64,000 bases of DNA from Calliopsis andreniformis (GCF_051401765.1 NW_027480495.1:1674001-1738000); one strand, 5' to 3'; positions 27,089-41,867 are shown, counted from the first letter of the stretch. Program-made: numbers and translations. Notes: a model not told the origin generated them from the letters alone.

Positions 27089-29088
27089 CAATCCTCAAAC
27101 CTCAATCCCCAATCCTCAATATTCAATCAGCAATACTCAATCTTCAATCCTCAATCCTCAATCCTCAATCCTCAATCCTCAATCCTCAATCCTCAATATT
27201 CAATCATCAATACTCAATCTTCAACCCTCAATCTTCAATCCTCAATACTCAATCTTCCATCCTCAATCCTCAATCCTCAATCCTCAATCCTCAATCCTCA
27301 GGCATCAATACTCAATCTACAATATTCAATCCTCAATCCTTAATCCTCAATCCACAATCCTCAACCTTCAATACTCAATACTCAATCTTCAATCCTCAAT
27401 CCTCAATCCTCAATCCTCAATCCTCAATCCTAATTCCTCAATCCTCATTCTTCAATCCTAAATACCCAATCCTCAATCTTCAATCCTCAATCCTCAATAC
27501 TCAATTCTCAATCCTCAATCCTTAATCCTCAGACCTCAAACGTCAATATTCAACCCTCAGTCCTCGTCCTCAATACACAACCCTCAATCCTCAGTCCTCA
27601 ATATTCAATCATCAATATTCAATCTTCAATCCTCAATCCTCAATCCTCAATCCTCAATCCTCAATCCTCAATCTTCAACCCTGAATCCTCAATCCTCAAT
27701 ACTCAATCCTCAATCTTCAATCCTCAATCCTCAATCCTCAATCCTCAATCCTCAATCCTCAATCCTCAATCCACAATCCTCAACCTTCTATACTCAATAA
27801 TCAATCTCCAATCCTAGATCCTCAATCCTCAATCCTCAATCCTCAATCTTCAACCCTGAATCCTCAATCCTCAATACTCAATCCTCAATCTTCAATCCTC
27901 AATACTCAATCTGCAATCCTCAATCCTCAAACCTCAATCCTCAATCCTCATTCCTCAATCCTCAATACCCAATCCTCAATCCTCAATCCTCAATCCTCAA
28001 TATTCAATCATCAATACTCAATCTTCACTCCTCAATCTTCAATCCTCAATACCCAATCTTCAATCCTCAATCCTCAATCCTCAATCCTCAAACCTCAATC
28101 CTCAATCCTCAATATTCAATCATCAATACTCAATCTTCAATCCTCAATCCTCAAACCTCAATCCTCAATCCTCATTCTTCAAACCTAAATACCCAATCCT
28201 CAATCCCCAATCCTCAATCCTCAATTCTCAATCCTCAATCCTTAATCCCCGGACCTCAAACATCAATATTCAGCCCTGAGTCCTCGCCCACAATCCACAA
28301 CCCTGAATCCGCAGTCCTCAATATTCAATCATCAATATTCAATCTTCATTCCTCAATCCTCAATCCTCAATCCTCAATCCTCAATCCTCAATCCTCAATC
28401 CTCAATCCTCAATCTTCAACCCTGAATCCTCAATCCTCAATACTCAATCCTCAATCTTCAATCCTCAATACTCAATCTTCAATCCTCAATCCTCAATCCT
28501 CAATCCTCAATCCTCAATCTTCAATCCTCAACACTCAATCTTCAATACTCAATCCTCAATCCTCAATCCTCAATCCTCATTCTTCAATCCTCAACACCCA
28601 ATCCTCAATCTTCAATCCTCAATCCTCAATCCTCAATCCTAATTCCTCAATCCTCATTCTTCAATCCTCAATACCCAATCTTCAATCCTCAATAATCAAT
28701 CTCCAATGCTCAATCCTCAATCCTCGATACTCAATCCTCAGGCATCAATACTCAATCTTCAATACTCAATCCTCAATCCTCAATCCTCAATCCTCAATCC
28801 TCAAACCTCAATCCTCAATCCTCAATATTCAATCATCAATACTCAATCTTCAATCCTCAATCCTCAATCCTCAATCCTCAATCCTCAATCCTCAATCCTC
28901 AATCCTCAACCCTCAATCCTCAATCCTCAATCCTCAATCCACAATCCTCAACCTTCAATACTCAATAATCAATCTCCAATCCTAGATCCTCAATCCTCAA
29001 TCCTCAATCCTCATTCCTCAATCTTCAATACCCAATCCTCAATCTTCAATCCTCAAACATCAATCCTCAATTCTCAATCCTCAATCCT

Positions 29089-29198
29089 CAGTCCTCAGTC
29101 GTCGAATCTCAATCCCCGATGCTTAGCACGCATCCTCAATCCTCAGTCCTCAATCCTCAATCCTCAAACCTAAATCCTCTACCGTCAGTCCTCGTCCT
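29089..29198 (+). repeat. CpG island element, single, GATG type
   Basis: Core at 29098; ATG at 29119. The counterpart is at 50930. Confidence 0.85.
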
Positions 29199-29903
29199 CA
29201 ATCCTCAAACCTCAATCCCCAATCCTCAATATTCAATCAGCAATACTCAATCTTCAATCCTCAATCCTCAATCCTCAATCCTCAATCCTCAATCCTCAAT
29301 CCTCAATATTCAATCATCAATACTCAATCTTCAACCCTCAATCTTCAATCCTCAATACTCAATCTTCCATCCTCAATCCTCAATCCTCAATCCTCAATCC
29401 TCAATCCTCAGGCATCAATCCTCACTCTTCAATCCTAAATACCCAATCCTTAATCTTCAATCCTTAATCCTCAATCCTCAATTCTCAATCCTCAATCCTT
29501 AATCCTCAGACCTCAAACATCAATATTCAACCCTCAGTCCTCGTCCTCAATCCACAACCCTCAATCCTCAGTCCTCAATATTCAATCATAAATATTCAAT
29601 CTTCAATCCTCAATCCTCAATCCTCAATCCTCAATCCTCAATCCTCAATCTTCAACCCTGAATCCTCAATCCTCAATACTCAATCCTCCATCTTCAATCC
29701 TCAATACTCAATCTTCAATCCTCATTTCTCAATCCTCAATCCTCAACCCTCAGCCCTCATCCTCCATCCTCAGTACTCAATCCTCTATCCTCAATCTTCA
29801 ATCCTCAATACTCAATCTTCAATCCTCACTCCTCAATCCTCAATCCTCAATCCTCAATCTTCAATCCTCAAACATCTATCCTGAATTCTCAATCCTCAAT
29901 CCT

Positions 29904-30229
29904 CAGTCCTTAGTCGTCGAACATCAATCCCCGACCCTTAGCACTCATCCTCAATCCTCATCCCTCAATCCACAATCCTCAACCTTCAATACTCAATAAT
30001 CAATCTCCAATCCTAGATCCTCAATCCTCAATCCTCAATCCTCATTCCCCAATCCTCAATACCCAATCCTCAATCTTCAATCCTCAAACATCAATCCTCA
30101 ATTCTCAATCCTCAATCCTCAGTCCTCAGTCGTCGAATCTCAATCCCCGACGCTTAGCACGCATCCTCAATCCTCAGTCCTCAATCCTCAATCCTCAAAC
30201 CTAAATCCTCTACCGTCAGTCCTCGACCT
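29904..30229 (+). repeat. CpG island pair
   Basis: Cores at 29913 (GAAC, preceded by CCTTAGTCG instead of CCTCAGTCG) and 30129 (GAAT, followed by CTCGACC instead of CTCGTCC). Both private variants recur at 51745 and 55695. Confidence 0.85.
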
Positions 30230-31343
30230 CAATCCTCAAACCTCAATCCCCAATCCTCAATATTCAATCAGCAATACTCAATCTTCAATCCTCAATCCTC
30301 AATCCTCAATCCTCAATCCTCAATCCTCAATCCTCAATATTCAATCATCAATACTCAATCTTCAACCCTCAATCTTCAATCCTCAATACTCAATCTTCCA
30401 TCCTCAATCCTCAATCCTCAATCCTCAATCCTCAATCCTCAGGCATCAATACTCAATCTACAATATTCAATCCTCAATCCTTAATTCTCAATCCACAGTC
30501 CTCAACCTTCAATACTCAATACTCAATCTTCAATCCTCAATCCTCAATCCTCAATCCTCAATCCTCAATCCTAATTCCTCAATCCTCATTCTTCAATCCT
30601 AAATACCCAATCCTCAATCTTCAATCCTCAATCCTCAATACTCAATTCTCAATCCTCAATCCTTAATCCTCAGACCTCAAACGTCAATATTCAACCCTCA
30701 GTCCTCGTCCTCAATACACAACCCTCAATCCTCAGTCCTCAATATTCAATCATCAATATTCAATCTTCAATCCTCAATCCTCAATCCTCAATCCTCAATC
30801 CTCAATCCTCAATCTTCAACCCTGAATCCTCAATCCTCAATACTCAATCCTCAATCTTCAATCCTCAATACTCAATCTTCAATCCTCAATCCTCAATCCT
30901 CAATCCTCAATATTCAATCATCAATACTCAATCTTCAATCCTCAATCCTCAATCCTCAATTCTCAATCCTCAATCCTCAATCCTCAATCCTCAATCCTCA
31001 ATCCTCAATCCACAATCCTCAACCTTCTATACTCAATAATCAATCTCCAATCCTAGATCCTCAATCCACAATCCTCAATCCTCAATCTTCAACCCTGAAT
31101 CCTCAATCCTCAATACTCAATCCTCAATCTTCAATCCTCAATACTCAATCTTCAATCCTCAATCCTCAATCGTCAATCCTCAATCCGCAATCTTCAATCC
31201 TCAACACTCAATCTTCAATCCTCAATCCTCAATCCTCAGTCCTCAATCCTCATTCTTCAATCCTCAATACCCAATCCTCAATCTTCAATCCTCAATCCTC
31301 AATCCTCAATCCTAATTCCTCAATCCTCATTCTTCAATCCTCA

Positions 31344-31397
31344 ATACCCAATCCTCAATTTCAATCCTCAATACCCAATCCTCAATTTCAATCCTCA
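31344..31397. repeat. 27-bp tandem micro-duplication
   Basis: The string CAATACCCAATCCTCAATTT, followed by one more unit, is present twice back to back. It is four units, one of 6 bp. Other copies of this higher-order block at 17.48, 18.46, 20.45 and 21.35 kb have it once. The same doubling is seen at about 53.19-53.25 kb, consistent with shared descent of those two segments. Confidence 0.85.
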
Positions 31398-32752
31398 ATC
31401 CTCAATCCTCATTTCTCAATCCTCAATCCTCAACCCTCAGCCCTCATCCTCCATCCTCAGTACTCAATCCTCTATCCTCAATCTTCAATCCTCAATACTC
31501 AATCTTCAATCCTCATTCCACAATCCTCAAACCTCAATCCTCAATCTTCAATCCTCAATACTCAATCTGCAATCCTCAATCCTCAAACCTCAATCCTCAA
31601 TCCTCATTCCTCAATCCTCAATACCCAATCCTCAATCCTCAATCCTCAATCCTCAATCCTCAATATTCAATCATCAATACTCAATCTTCACTCCTCAATC
31701 TTCAATCCTCAATACCCAATCTTCAATCCTCAATCCTCAATCCTCAATCCTCAAACCTCAATCCTCAATCCTCAATATTCAATCATCAATACTCAATCTT
31801 CAATCCTCAATCCTCAAACCTCAATCCTCAATCCTCATTCTTCAATCCTAAATACCCAATCCTCAATCCCCAATCCTCAATCCTCAATTCTCAATCCTCA
31901 ATCCTTAATCCCCGGACCTCAAACATCAATATTCAGCCCTGAGTCCTCGCCCACAATCCACAACCCTCAATCCGCAGTCCTCAATATTCAATCATCAATA
32001 TTCAATCTTCAATCCTCAATCCTCAATCCTCAATCCTCAATCCTCAATCCTCAATCCTCAATCTTCAACCCTGAATCCTCAATCCTCAATACTCAATCCT
32101 CAATCTTCAATCCTCAATACTCAATCTTCAATCCTCAATCCTCAATCCTCAATCCTCAATCCTCAATCTTCAATCCTCAACACTCAATCTTCAATACTCA
32201 ATCCTCAATCCTCAATCCTCAATCCTCATTCTTCAATCCTCAACACCCAATCCTCAATCTTCAATCCTCAATCCTCAATCCTCAATCCTAATTCCTCAAT
32301 CCTCATTCTTCAATCCTCAATACCAAATCTTCAATCCTCAATAATCAATCTCCAATGCTCAATCCTCAATCCTCGATACTCAATCCTCAGGCATCAATAC
32401 TCAATCTTCAATACTCAATCCTCAATCCTCAATCCTCAATCCTCAATCCTCAAACCTCAATCCTCAATCCTCAATATTCAATCATCAGCACTCAATCTTC
32501 AATACTCAATCCTCAATCCTCAATCCTCAATCCTCATTCTTCAATCCTCAATACCCAATCCTCAATCTTCAATCCCCAATCCTCAATCCTCAATCCTAAT
32601 TCCTCAATCCTCATCCTTCAATCCTCAATACCCAATCATCAATTTCAATCCTCAATCCTCAATCCTCATTTCTCAATCCTCAATCCTCAACCCTCAGCCC
32701 TCATCCTCCATCCTCAGTACTCAATCCTCTATCCTCAATCTTCAATCCTCAA

Positions 32753-34800
32753 TACTCAATATTCAATCCTCATTCCTCAATCCTCAATCCTCAATCCTCA
32801 ATCTTCAATCCTCAATACTCAATCTGCAATCCTCAATCCTCAAACCTCAATCCTCAATCCTCATTCCTCAATCCTCAATACCCAATCCTCAATCCTCAAT
32901 CCTCAATCCTCAATCCTCAATCCTCAATCCTCAATCTTCAACCCTGAATCCTCAATCCTCAATACTCAATCCTCAATCTCCAATCCTCAATTCTCAATCC
33001 TCAATCCCCAATCCCCAATCCTCAATCCTCAATCCTCAATCCTCAATCCACAATCCTCAAGCTTCTATACTCAATAATCAATCTCCAATCCTAGATCGTC
33101 AATCCTCAATCCTCAATCCTCAATCTTCAACCCTGAATCCTCAATCATCAATACTCAATCCTCAATCTTCAATCCTCAATACTCAATCTTCAATCCTCAA
33201 TCCTCAATCCTCAATCCTCAGTCCTCAATATTCAACCCTCAACACTCAATCTTCAATCCTCAATCCTCAATCCTCAATCCTCAATCCTCAGGCATCAATA
33301 CTCAATCTTCAATGCTCAATCCTCAATCCTCAATCCTCAATCCTCATTCCCCAACCCTCAATCCTCATTCCTCAAACCTCAATCCTCAACCCTCAGTCCT
33401 CATACTCAATTCTCAATTCTCAATCCTCAATCCTCAATCCTCAATCTTCAATCCTCAATAATCAATCTCCAATCCTCAATCCTCAATCCTCGATCCTCAA
33501 TCCTCAGGCATCAATACTCAATCTTCAATACTCAATCCTCAACCCTCAATCCTCAATCCTCAATCCTCAAACCTCAATCCTCAATCCTCAATATTCAATC
33601 ATCAATACTCAATCTTCAATCCTCAATCCTCAATCCTCAATCCTCAATCCTCAATCCTCAATCCTCAATACTCAATCCTCAATCCTCAATCCTCAATCCT
33701 CAATCCTCATTCCTCAATCCTCAATACACAATCCTCAATCTTCAATCCTCAAACATCAATCCTCAATTCTCAATCCTCAATCCTCAGTCCTCAGTCGTCG
33801 AATCTCAATCCCCGACGCTTAGCACGCATCCTCAATCCTCAGTCCTCAAACCTCAACCCTCAAACCTAGATCCTCTACCGTCAGTCCTCGTCCTCAATCC
33901 TCAAACCTCAATCCCCAGTCCTCAATATTCAATCAGCAATACTCAATCTTCAATCCTCAATCCTCAATCCTCAATCCTCAATCCTCAATCCTCAATCCTC
34001 AATATTCAATCATCAATACTCAATCTTCAACCCTCAATCTTCAATCCTCAGTACTCAATCTTCCATCCTCAATCCTCAATCCTCAATCCTCAATCCTCAA
34101 TCCTCAGGCATCAATACTCAATCTACAATATTCAATCCTCAATCCTTAATCCTCAATCCACAATCCTCAACCTTCAATACTCAATACTCAATCTTCAATC
34201 CTCAATCCTCAATCCTCAATCCTCAATCCTCAATCCGCAATATTCAATCCTCAATACTGAATCTTCAATCATCAATCCTCAATCCTCAATTCTCAGTCGT
34301 CAATCCTCAGTCATCAATCCTCAATCTTCAATACTCAATCGTCAATCCTTAGTCCTCAATCCTCAATCCTCAATCCTCGTTCCTCAAACCTCAATCCTCA
34401 AACCTCAGACTTCATCCTCAATCCTCAAACCTCAATCCTCAATCCTCAATATTCAATCATCAATACTCAATCTTCAATCCTCAATCCTAAAACCTCAACC
34501 CTCAGTCCTCATTCTTCAATCCTAAATACCCAATCCTCAATCTTCAATCCTCAATCCTCAATACTCAATTCTCAATCCTCAATCCTTAATCCTCAGACCT
34601 CAAACGTCAATATTCAACCCTCAGTCCTCGTCCTCAATCCACAACCCTCAATCCTCAGTCCTCAATATTCAATCATCAATATTCAATCTTCAATCCTCAA
34701 TCCTCAATCCTCAATCCTCAATCCTCAATCCTCAATCTTCGAACCTGAATCCTCAATCCTCAATACTCAATCCTCAATCTTCAATCCTCAATACTCAATC
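32753..34800. repeat. Second copy of the 1-2.05 kb block
   Basis: Collinear with position 1 onward at offset 32752, then 32745. It shares the CAATACTCAATATTC opening and a GACG-type single island with core at 33794. It diverges near 34.8 kb, where it switches to sequence like 12.6 kb (CCTCTATCC, then CATTACTAATC at 34908). Its first part is also the last part of the segment copied at 45-55 kb. No gene. Confidence 0.85.
33785..33894 (+). repeat. CpG island element, single, GACG type
   Basis: Core at 33794. Carries CAAACCTAGATCC where most copies have CAAACCTAAATCC; shared with 58830. Confidence 0.85.
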
Positions 34801-36912
34801 TTCAATCCCCAATCCTCAATCCTCTATCCTCAATCCTCAATCTTCAACCCTCAACACTCAATCCTCAATCCTCAATCCTCAGTCCTCAACCCTCAATCTT
34901 CAATCCTCATTACTAATCTTCAATCCTCAATCCTCAATCCTCAATCCTCAATCCTCATTCTTCAATCCTCAATACCCAATCCTCAATCTTCAATCCTCAA
35001 TCCTTAATCCTCAATCCACAATCCTCAACCTTCAATACTCAATACTCGATCTTCAATCCTCAATCCTCAATCATCAATCCTAAATTCTCAGTCGTCAATC
35101 CTCAGTCACCAATCCTCAATCTTCAATACTCAATCGTCAATCCTTAGTCCTCAATCCTCAATCCTCAATCCTCAATCCTCATTCCCCAACCCTCAATCCT
35201 CATTCCTCAAACCTCAATCCTCAACCCTCAGTCCTCATACTCAATTCTCAATTCTCAATCCTCAATCCTCAATCCTCAATCTTCAATCCTCAATAATCAA
35301 TCTCCAATCCTCAATCCTCAATCCTCGATCCTCAATCCTCAGGCATCAATACTCAATCTTCAATACTCAATCCTCAATCCTCAATCCTCAATCCTCAATC
35401 CTCAAACCTCAATCCTCAATCCTCAATATTCAATCATCAATACTCAATCTTCAATCCTCAATCCTCAATCCTCAATCCTCACTCCTCAATCCTCAATCCT
35501 CAGTATTCAATCATCAATACTCAATCTTCAAACCTCAACCTTCAATCCTCAATTCTCAACCTTCAATCCTCAATCCTCAATCCTCAATCCTCAATCCTTA
35601 ATCCTCAATCCACAATCCTCAACCTTGAATACTCAATACTCGATCTTCAATCCTCAATCCTCAATCATCAATCCTAAATTCTCAGTCGTCAATCCTCAGT
35701 CACCAATCCTCAATCTTCAATACTCAATCGTCAATCCTTAGTCCTCAATCCTCAATCCTCAATCCTCGATCCTCAAACCTCAACCCTAAACCCTCAGACT
35801 TCATCCTAAATCCTCAAACCTCAATCCTCAATCCTCAATATTCAATCATCAATACTCAATCTTCAATCCTTAATCCTAAAACCTCAATCCTCAATCCTCA
35901 TTCTTCAATCCTCAACACCCAATCCTCAATCTTCAATCCTCAATCCTCAATCCTCAATCCTCAATCTTCAACCCTGAATCCTCAATCCTCAATACTCAAT
36001 CCTCAATCTTCAATCCTCAATACTCAATCTTCAATCCTCAACCCTCAATCCTCAATCCTCAATCCTCAGGCATCAATCCTCACTCTTCAATCCTAAATAC
36101 CCAATCCTTAATCTTCAATCCTTAATCCCCAATCCTCAATTCTCAATCCTCAATCCTTAATCCTCAGACCTCAAACATCAATATTCAACCCTCAGTCCTC
36201 GTCCTCAATCCACAACCCTCAATCCTCAGTCCTCAATATTCAATCCTCAATCCTCAATCTTCAATCCTCAATCCTCAATCCTCAATCTTCAACCCTGAAT
36301 CCTCAATCCTCAATACTCAATCCTCAATCTTCAATCCTCAATACTCAATCTTCAATCCTCAACCCTCAATCCTCAATCCTCAATCCTCAATCTTCAATCC
36401 TCAATACCCAATCCTCAATTTCAATCCTCAATCCTCAATCCTCATTTCTCAATCCTCAATCCTCAACCCTCAGCCCTCATCCTCCATCCTCAGTACTCAA
36501 TCCTCTATCCTCAATCTTCAATCCTCAATACTCAATCTTCAATCCTCAACCCTCAATCCTCAATCCTCAATCCTCAGGCATCAATCCTCACTCTTCAATC
36601 CTAAATACCCAATCCTTAATCTTCAATCCTTAATCCCCAATCCTCAATTCTCAATCCTCAATCCTTAATCCTCAGACCTCAAACGTCAATATTCAACCCT
36701 CAGTCCTCGTCCTCAATACACAACCCTCAATCCTCAGTCCTCAATATTCAATCATCAATATTCAATCTTCAATCCTCAATCCTCAATCCTCAATCCTCAA
36801 TCCTCAATCCTCAATCTTCAACCCTGAATCCTCAATCCTCAATCCTCAATCCTCAATTCTCAATGCTCAATCCTCAATCCTCAATCCTCAATCCTCAATC
36901 CTCAATCCTCAA
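34801..36912. repeat. Mosaic with nested short duplications
   Basis: 34.8-35.3 kb resembles 12.6-13.07 kb (offset 22211), and 35.2-35.9 kb resembles 16.1-16.83 kb (offset 19075). From 35.9 kb short pieces recur close together. GGCATCAATCCTCACTC occurs at 36069 and 36577, 508 bp apart. The junction-like CTTCAATCCTCAACCCTC occurs four times, with CAACCCTC at 36039, 36360, 36547 and 36987. The ATG at 36863 copies the context at 17098. No gene. Confidence 0.75.
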
Positions 36913-38376
36913 TCTTCAACCCTGAATCCTCAATCCTCAATACTCAATCCTCAATCTTCAATCCTCAATACTCAATCTTCAATCCTCAACCCTCAATCCT
37001 CAATCCTCAATCCTCAATCTTCAATCCTCAACACTCAATCTTCAATACTCAATCCTCAATCCTCAATCCTCAATCCTCATTCTTCAATCCTCAACACCCA
37101 ATCCTCAATCTTCAATCCTCAATCCTCAATCCTCAATCCTAATTCCTCAATCCTCATTCTTCAATCCTCAATACCCAATCCTCAATTTCAATCCTCAATC
37201 CTCAATCCTCATTTCTCAATCCTCAATCCTCAACCCTCAGCCCTCATCCTCCATCCTCAGTACTCAATCCTCTATCCTCAATCATCAATCCTCAATACTC
37301 AATCTTCAATCCTCATTCCTCAATCCTCAATCCTCAATCCTCAATCTTCAATCCTCAATACTCAATCTGCAATCCTCAATCCTCAAACCTCAATCCTCAA
37401 TCCTCATTCCTCAATCCTCAATACCCAATCCTCAGTCCTCAATCCTCAATCCTCAATCCTCAATCCTCAATCCTGTATCTTCAACCCTGAATCCTCAATC
37501 CTCAATACTCAATCCTCAATCTCCAATCCTCAATTCTCAATCCTCAATCCTCAATCCTCAATCCTCAATCCTCAATCTTCAATCCTCAATCCACAATCGT
37601 CAAGCTTCTATACTCAATAATCAATCTCCAATCCTAGATCGTCAATCCTCAATCCTCAATCCTCAATCTTCAACCCTGAATCCTCAATCATCAATACTCA
37701 ATCCTCAATCTTCAATCCTCAATACTCAATCTTCAATCCTCAATCCTCAATCCTCAATCATCAGTCCTCAATCTTCAACCCTCGACACTCAATCTTCAAT
37801 CCTCAATCCTCAATCCTCAATCCTCAATCCTCAGGCATTAATACTCAATCTTCAATGCTCAATCCTCAATCCTCAATCCTGAATCCTCATTCCCCAACCC
37901 TCAATCCTCATTCCTCAAACATCAATCCTCAACCCTCAGTCCTCATACTCAATTCTCAATTCTCAATCCTCAATCCTCAATCCTCAATCTTCAATCCTCA
38001 ATAATCAATCTCCAATCCTCAATCCTCAATCCTCGATCCTCAATCCTCAGGCATCAATACTCAATCTTCAATACTCAATCCTCAATCCTCAATCCTCAAT
38101 CCTCAATCCTCAAACCTCAATCCTCAATCCTCAATATTCAATCATCAATACTCAATCTTCAATCCTCAATCCTCAATCCTCAATCCTCAATCCTCAATCC
38201 TCAATCCTCAATCCTCAATCCTCAATCCACAATCCTCAACCTTCAATACTCAATAATCAATCTCCAATCCTAGATCCTCAATCCTCAATCCTCAATCCTC
38301 ATTCCTCAATCCTCAATACACAATCCTCAATCTTCAATCCTCAAACATCAATCCTCAATTCTCAATCCTCATTCCT

Positions 38377-38486
38377 CAGTCCTCAGTCGTCGAATCTCAA
38401 TCCCCGATGCTTAGCACGCATCCTCAATCCTCAGTCCTCAATCCTCAATCCTCAAACCTAAATCCTCTACCGTCAGTCCTCGTCCT
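38377..38486 (+). repeat. CpG island element, single, GATG type
   Basis: Core at 38386; ATG at 38407. Counterpart of 19652 at offset 18725, sharing the preceding CATTCCTCAGTCC. Confidence 0.85.
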
Positions 38487-39225
38487 CAATCCTCAAACCT
38501 CAATCCCCAATCCTCAATATTCAATCAGCAATACTCAATCTTCAATCCTCAATCCTCAATCCTCAATCCTCAATCCTCAATCCTCAATCCTCAATTCTCA
38601 ATATTCAATCATCAATACTCAATCTTCAACCCTCAATCTTCAATCCTCAATACTCAATCTTCCATCCTCAATCCTCAATCCTCAATCCTCAATCCTCAAT
38701 CCTCAGGCATCAATCCTCACTCTTCAATCCTAAATACCCAATCCTTAATCTTCAATCCTTAATCCCCAATCCTCAATTCTCAATCCTCAATCCTTAATCC
38801 TCAGACCTCAAACATCAATATTCAACCCTCAGTCCTCGTCCTCAATCCACAACCCTCAATCCTCAGTCCTCAATATTCAATCCTCAATCCTCAATCTTCA
38901 ATCCTCAATCCTCATTCTTCAATCCTCAATACCCAATCCTCAATCTTCAATCCTCAATCCTCAATCCTCAATCCTAATTCCTCAATCCTCATTCTTCAAT
39001 CCTCAATACCCAATCCTCAATTTCAATCCTCAATCCTCAATCCTCATTTCTCAATCCTCAATCCTCAACCCTCAGCCCTCATCCTCCATCCTCAGTACTC
39101 AATCCTCTATCCTCAATCTTCAATCCTCAATACTCAATCTTCAATCCTCACTCCTCAATCCTCAATCCTCAATCCTCAATCTTCAATCCTCAAACATCTA
39201 TCCTCAATTCTCAATCCTCAATCCT

Positions 39226-39551
39226 CAGTCCTCAGTCGTCGAACATCAATCCCCGACCCTTAGCACTCATCCTCAATCCTCATCCCTCAATCCACAATCC
39301 TCAACCTTCAATACTCAATAATCAATCTCCAATCCTAGATCCTCAATCCTCAATCCTCAATCCTCATTCCCCAATCCTCAATACCCAATCCTCAATCTTC
39401 AATCCTCAAACATCAATCCTCAATTCTCAATCCTCAATCCTCAGTCCTCAGTCGTCGAATCTCAATCCCCGACGCTTAGCACGCATCCTCAATCCTCAGT
39501 CCTCAATCCTCAATCCTCAAACCTAAATCCTCTACCGTCAGTCCTCGTCCT
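39226..39551 (+). repeat. CpG island pair
   Basis: Cores at 39235 and 39451, 216 bp apart; counterpart of 20662 at offset 18564. Confidence 0.85.
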
Positions 39552-40634
39552 CAATCCTCAAACCTCAATCCCCAATCCTCAATATTCAATCAGCAATACT
39601 CAATCTTCAATCCTCAATCCTCAATCCTCAATCCTCAGTCCTCAATCTTCAACCCTCGACACTCAATCTTCAATCCTCAACCCTCAATCCTCAATCCTCA
39701 ATCCTCAGGCATTAATACTCAATCTTCAATGCTCAATCCTCAATACTCAATCCTGAATCCTCATTCCCCAACCCTCAATCCTCATTCCTCAAACATCAAT
39801 CCTCAACCCTCAGTCCTCATACTCAATTCTCAATTCTCAATCCTCAATCCTCAATCCTCAATCTTCAATCCTCAATAATCAATCTCCAATCCTCAATCCT
39901 CAATCCTCAATCCTCAATCCTCAATCTTCAACCCTGATTCCTCAATCATCAATACTCAATCCTCAATCTTCAATCCTCAATACTCAATCTTCAACCCTCA
40001 ATCCTCAATCCTCAATCCTCAGTCCTCAATCTTCAACCCTCGACACTCAATCTTCAATCCTCAATCCTCAATCCTCAATCCTCAATCCTCAGGCATTAAT
40101 ACTCAATCTTCAATGCTCAATCCTCAATCCTCAATCCTGAATCCTCATTCCCCAACCCTCAATCCTCATTCCTCAAACATCAATCCTCAACCCTCAGTCC
40201 TCATACTCAATTCTCAATTCTCAATCCTCAATCCTCAATCCTCAATCTTCAATCCTCAATAATCAATCTCCAATCCTCAATCCTCAATCCTCGATCCTCA
40301 ATCCTCAGGCATCAATACTCAATCTTCAATACTCAATCCTCAATCCTCAATCCTCAATCCTCAATCCTCAAACCTCAATCCTCAATCCTCAATATTCAAT
40401 CATCAATACTCAATCTTCAATCCTCAATCCTCAATCCTCAATCCTCAATCCTCAATCCTCAATCCTCAATCCTCAATCCTCAATCCACAATCCTCAACCT
40501 TCAATACTCAATAATCAATCTCCAATCCTAGATCCTCAATCCTCAATCCTCAATCCTCATTCCTCAATCCTCAATACCCAATCCTCAATCTTCAATCCTC
40601 AAACATCAATCCTCAATTCTCAATCCTCAATCCT

Positions 40635-40744
40635 CAGTCCTCAGTCGTCGAATCTCAATCCCCGATGCTTAGCACGCATCCTCAATCCTCAGTCCTCAAT
40701 CCTCAATCCTCAAACCTAAATCCTCTACCGTCAGTCCTCGTCCT
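40635..40744 (+). repeat. CpG island element, single, GATG type
   Basis: Core at 40644; ATG at 40665. First member of the 1123-bp tandem duplication. Confidence 0.85.
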
Positions 40745-41757
40745 CAATCCTCAAACCTCAATACCCAATCCTCAATATTCAATCAGCAATACTCAATCTT
40801 CAATCCTCAATCCTCAATCCTCAATCCTCAATCCTCAATCCTCAATTCTCAATATTCAATCATCAATACTCAATCTTCAACCCTCAATCTTCAATCCTCA
40901 ATACTCAATCTTCCATCCTCAATCCTCAATCCTCAATCCTCAATCCTCAATCCTCAGGCATCAATCCTCACTCTTCAATCCTAAATACCCAATCCTTAAT
41001 CTTCAATCCTTAATCCCCAATCCTCAATTCTCAATCCTCAATCCTTAATCCTCAGACCTCAAACATCAATATTCAACCCTCAGTCCTCGTCCTCAATCCA
41101 CAACCCTCAATCCTCAGTCCTCAATATTCAATCCTCAATCCTCAATCCTCAATCTTCAACCCTGAATCCTCAATCCTCAATACTCAATCCTCCATCTTCA
41201 ATCCTCAATACTCAATCTTCAATCCTCAATCCTCAATCGTCAATCCTCAATCCTCAATTTTCAATCCTCAACACTCAATCTTCAATCCTCAATCCTCAAT
41301 CCTCAACCCTCAGTCCTCATACTCAATTCTCAATTCTCAATCCTCAATCCTCAATCCTCAATCTTCAATCCTCAATAATCAATCTCCAATCCTCAATCCT
41401 CAATCCTCGATCCTCAATCCTCAGGCATCAATACTCAATCTTCAATACTCAATCCTCAATCCTCAATCCTCAATCCTCAATCCTCAAACCTCAATCCTCA
41501 ATCCTCAATATTCAATCATCAATACTCAATCTTCAATCCTCAATCCTCAATCCTCAATCCTCAATCCTCAATCCTCAATCCTCAATCCTCAATCCTCAAT
41601 CCTCAATCCACAATCCTCAACCTTCAATACTCAATAATCAATCTCCAATCCTAGATCCTCAATCCTCAATCCTCAATCCTCATTCCTCAATCCTCAATAC
41701 CCAATCCTCAATCTTCAATCCTCAAACATCAATCCTCAATTCTCAATCCTCAATCCT

Positions 41758-41867
41758 CAGTCCTCAGTCGTCGAATCTCAATCCCCGATGCTTAGCACGC
41801 ATCCTCAATCCTCAGTCCTCAATCCTCAATCCTCAAACCTAAATCCTCTACCGTCAGTCCTCGTCCT
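41758..41867 (+). repeat. CpG island element, single, GATG type
   Basis: Core at 41767; ATG at 41788. Second member of the 1123-bp tandem duplication. Confidence 0.85.

Larger units (their letters stand above)
23430..33690. repeat. About 10-kb segment duplicated at 45.1-55.5 kb
   Basis: Markers recur at offset 21701 (23.43-24.36 kb), 21610 (24.45-25.6 kb), 21834 (from about 25.7 kb), 21841 (27.0-31.9 kb) and 21834 (32.36-33.68 kb). Shared rare variants include CAGCCATCATCC (23776 region), AGATACTC at 24037, CCTAGACCC near 26.87 kb, CTCGACCTC near 30.22 kb and CATCAGCAC near 32.49 kb. It overlaps the segment also copied at 36.9-45.1 kb, so 23.4-26.3 kb exists at least three times. No gene. 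Confidence 0.88.
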
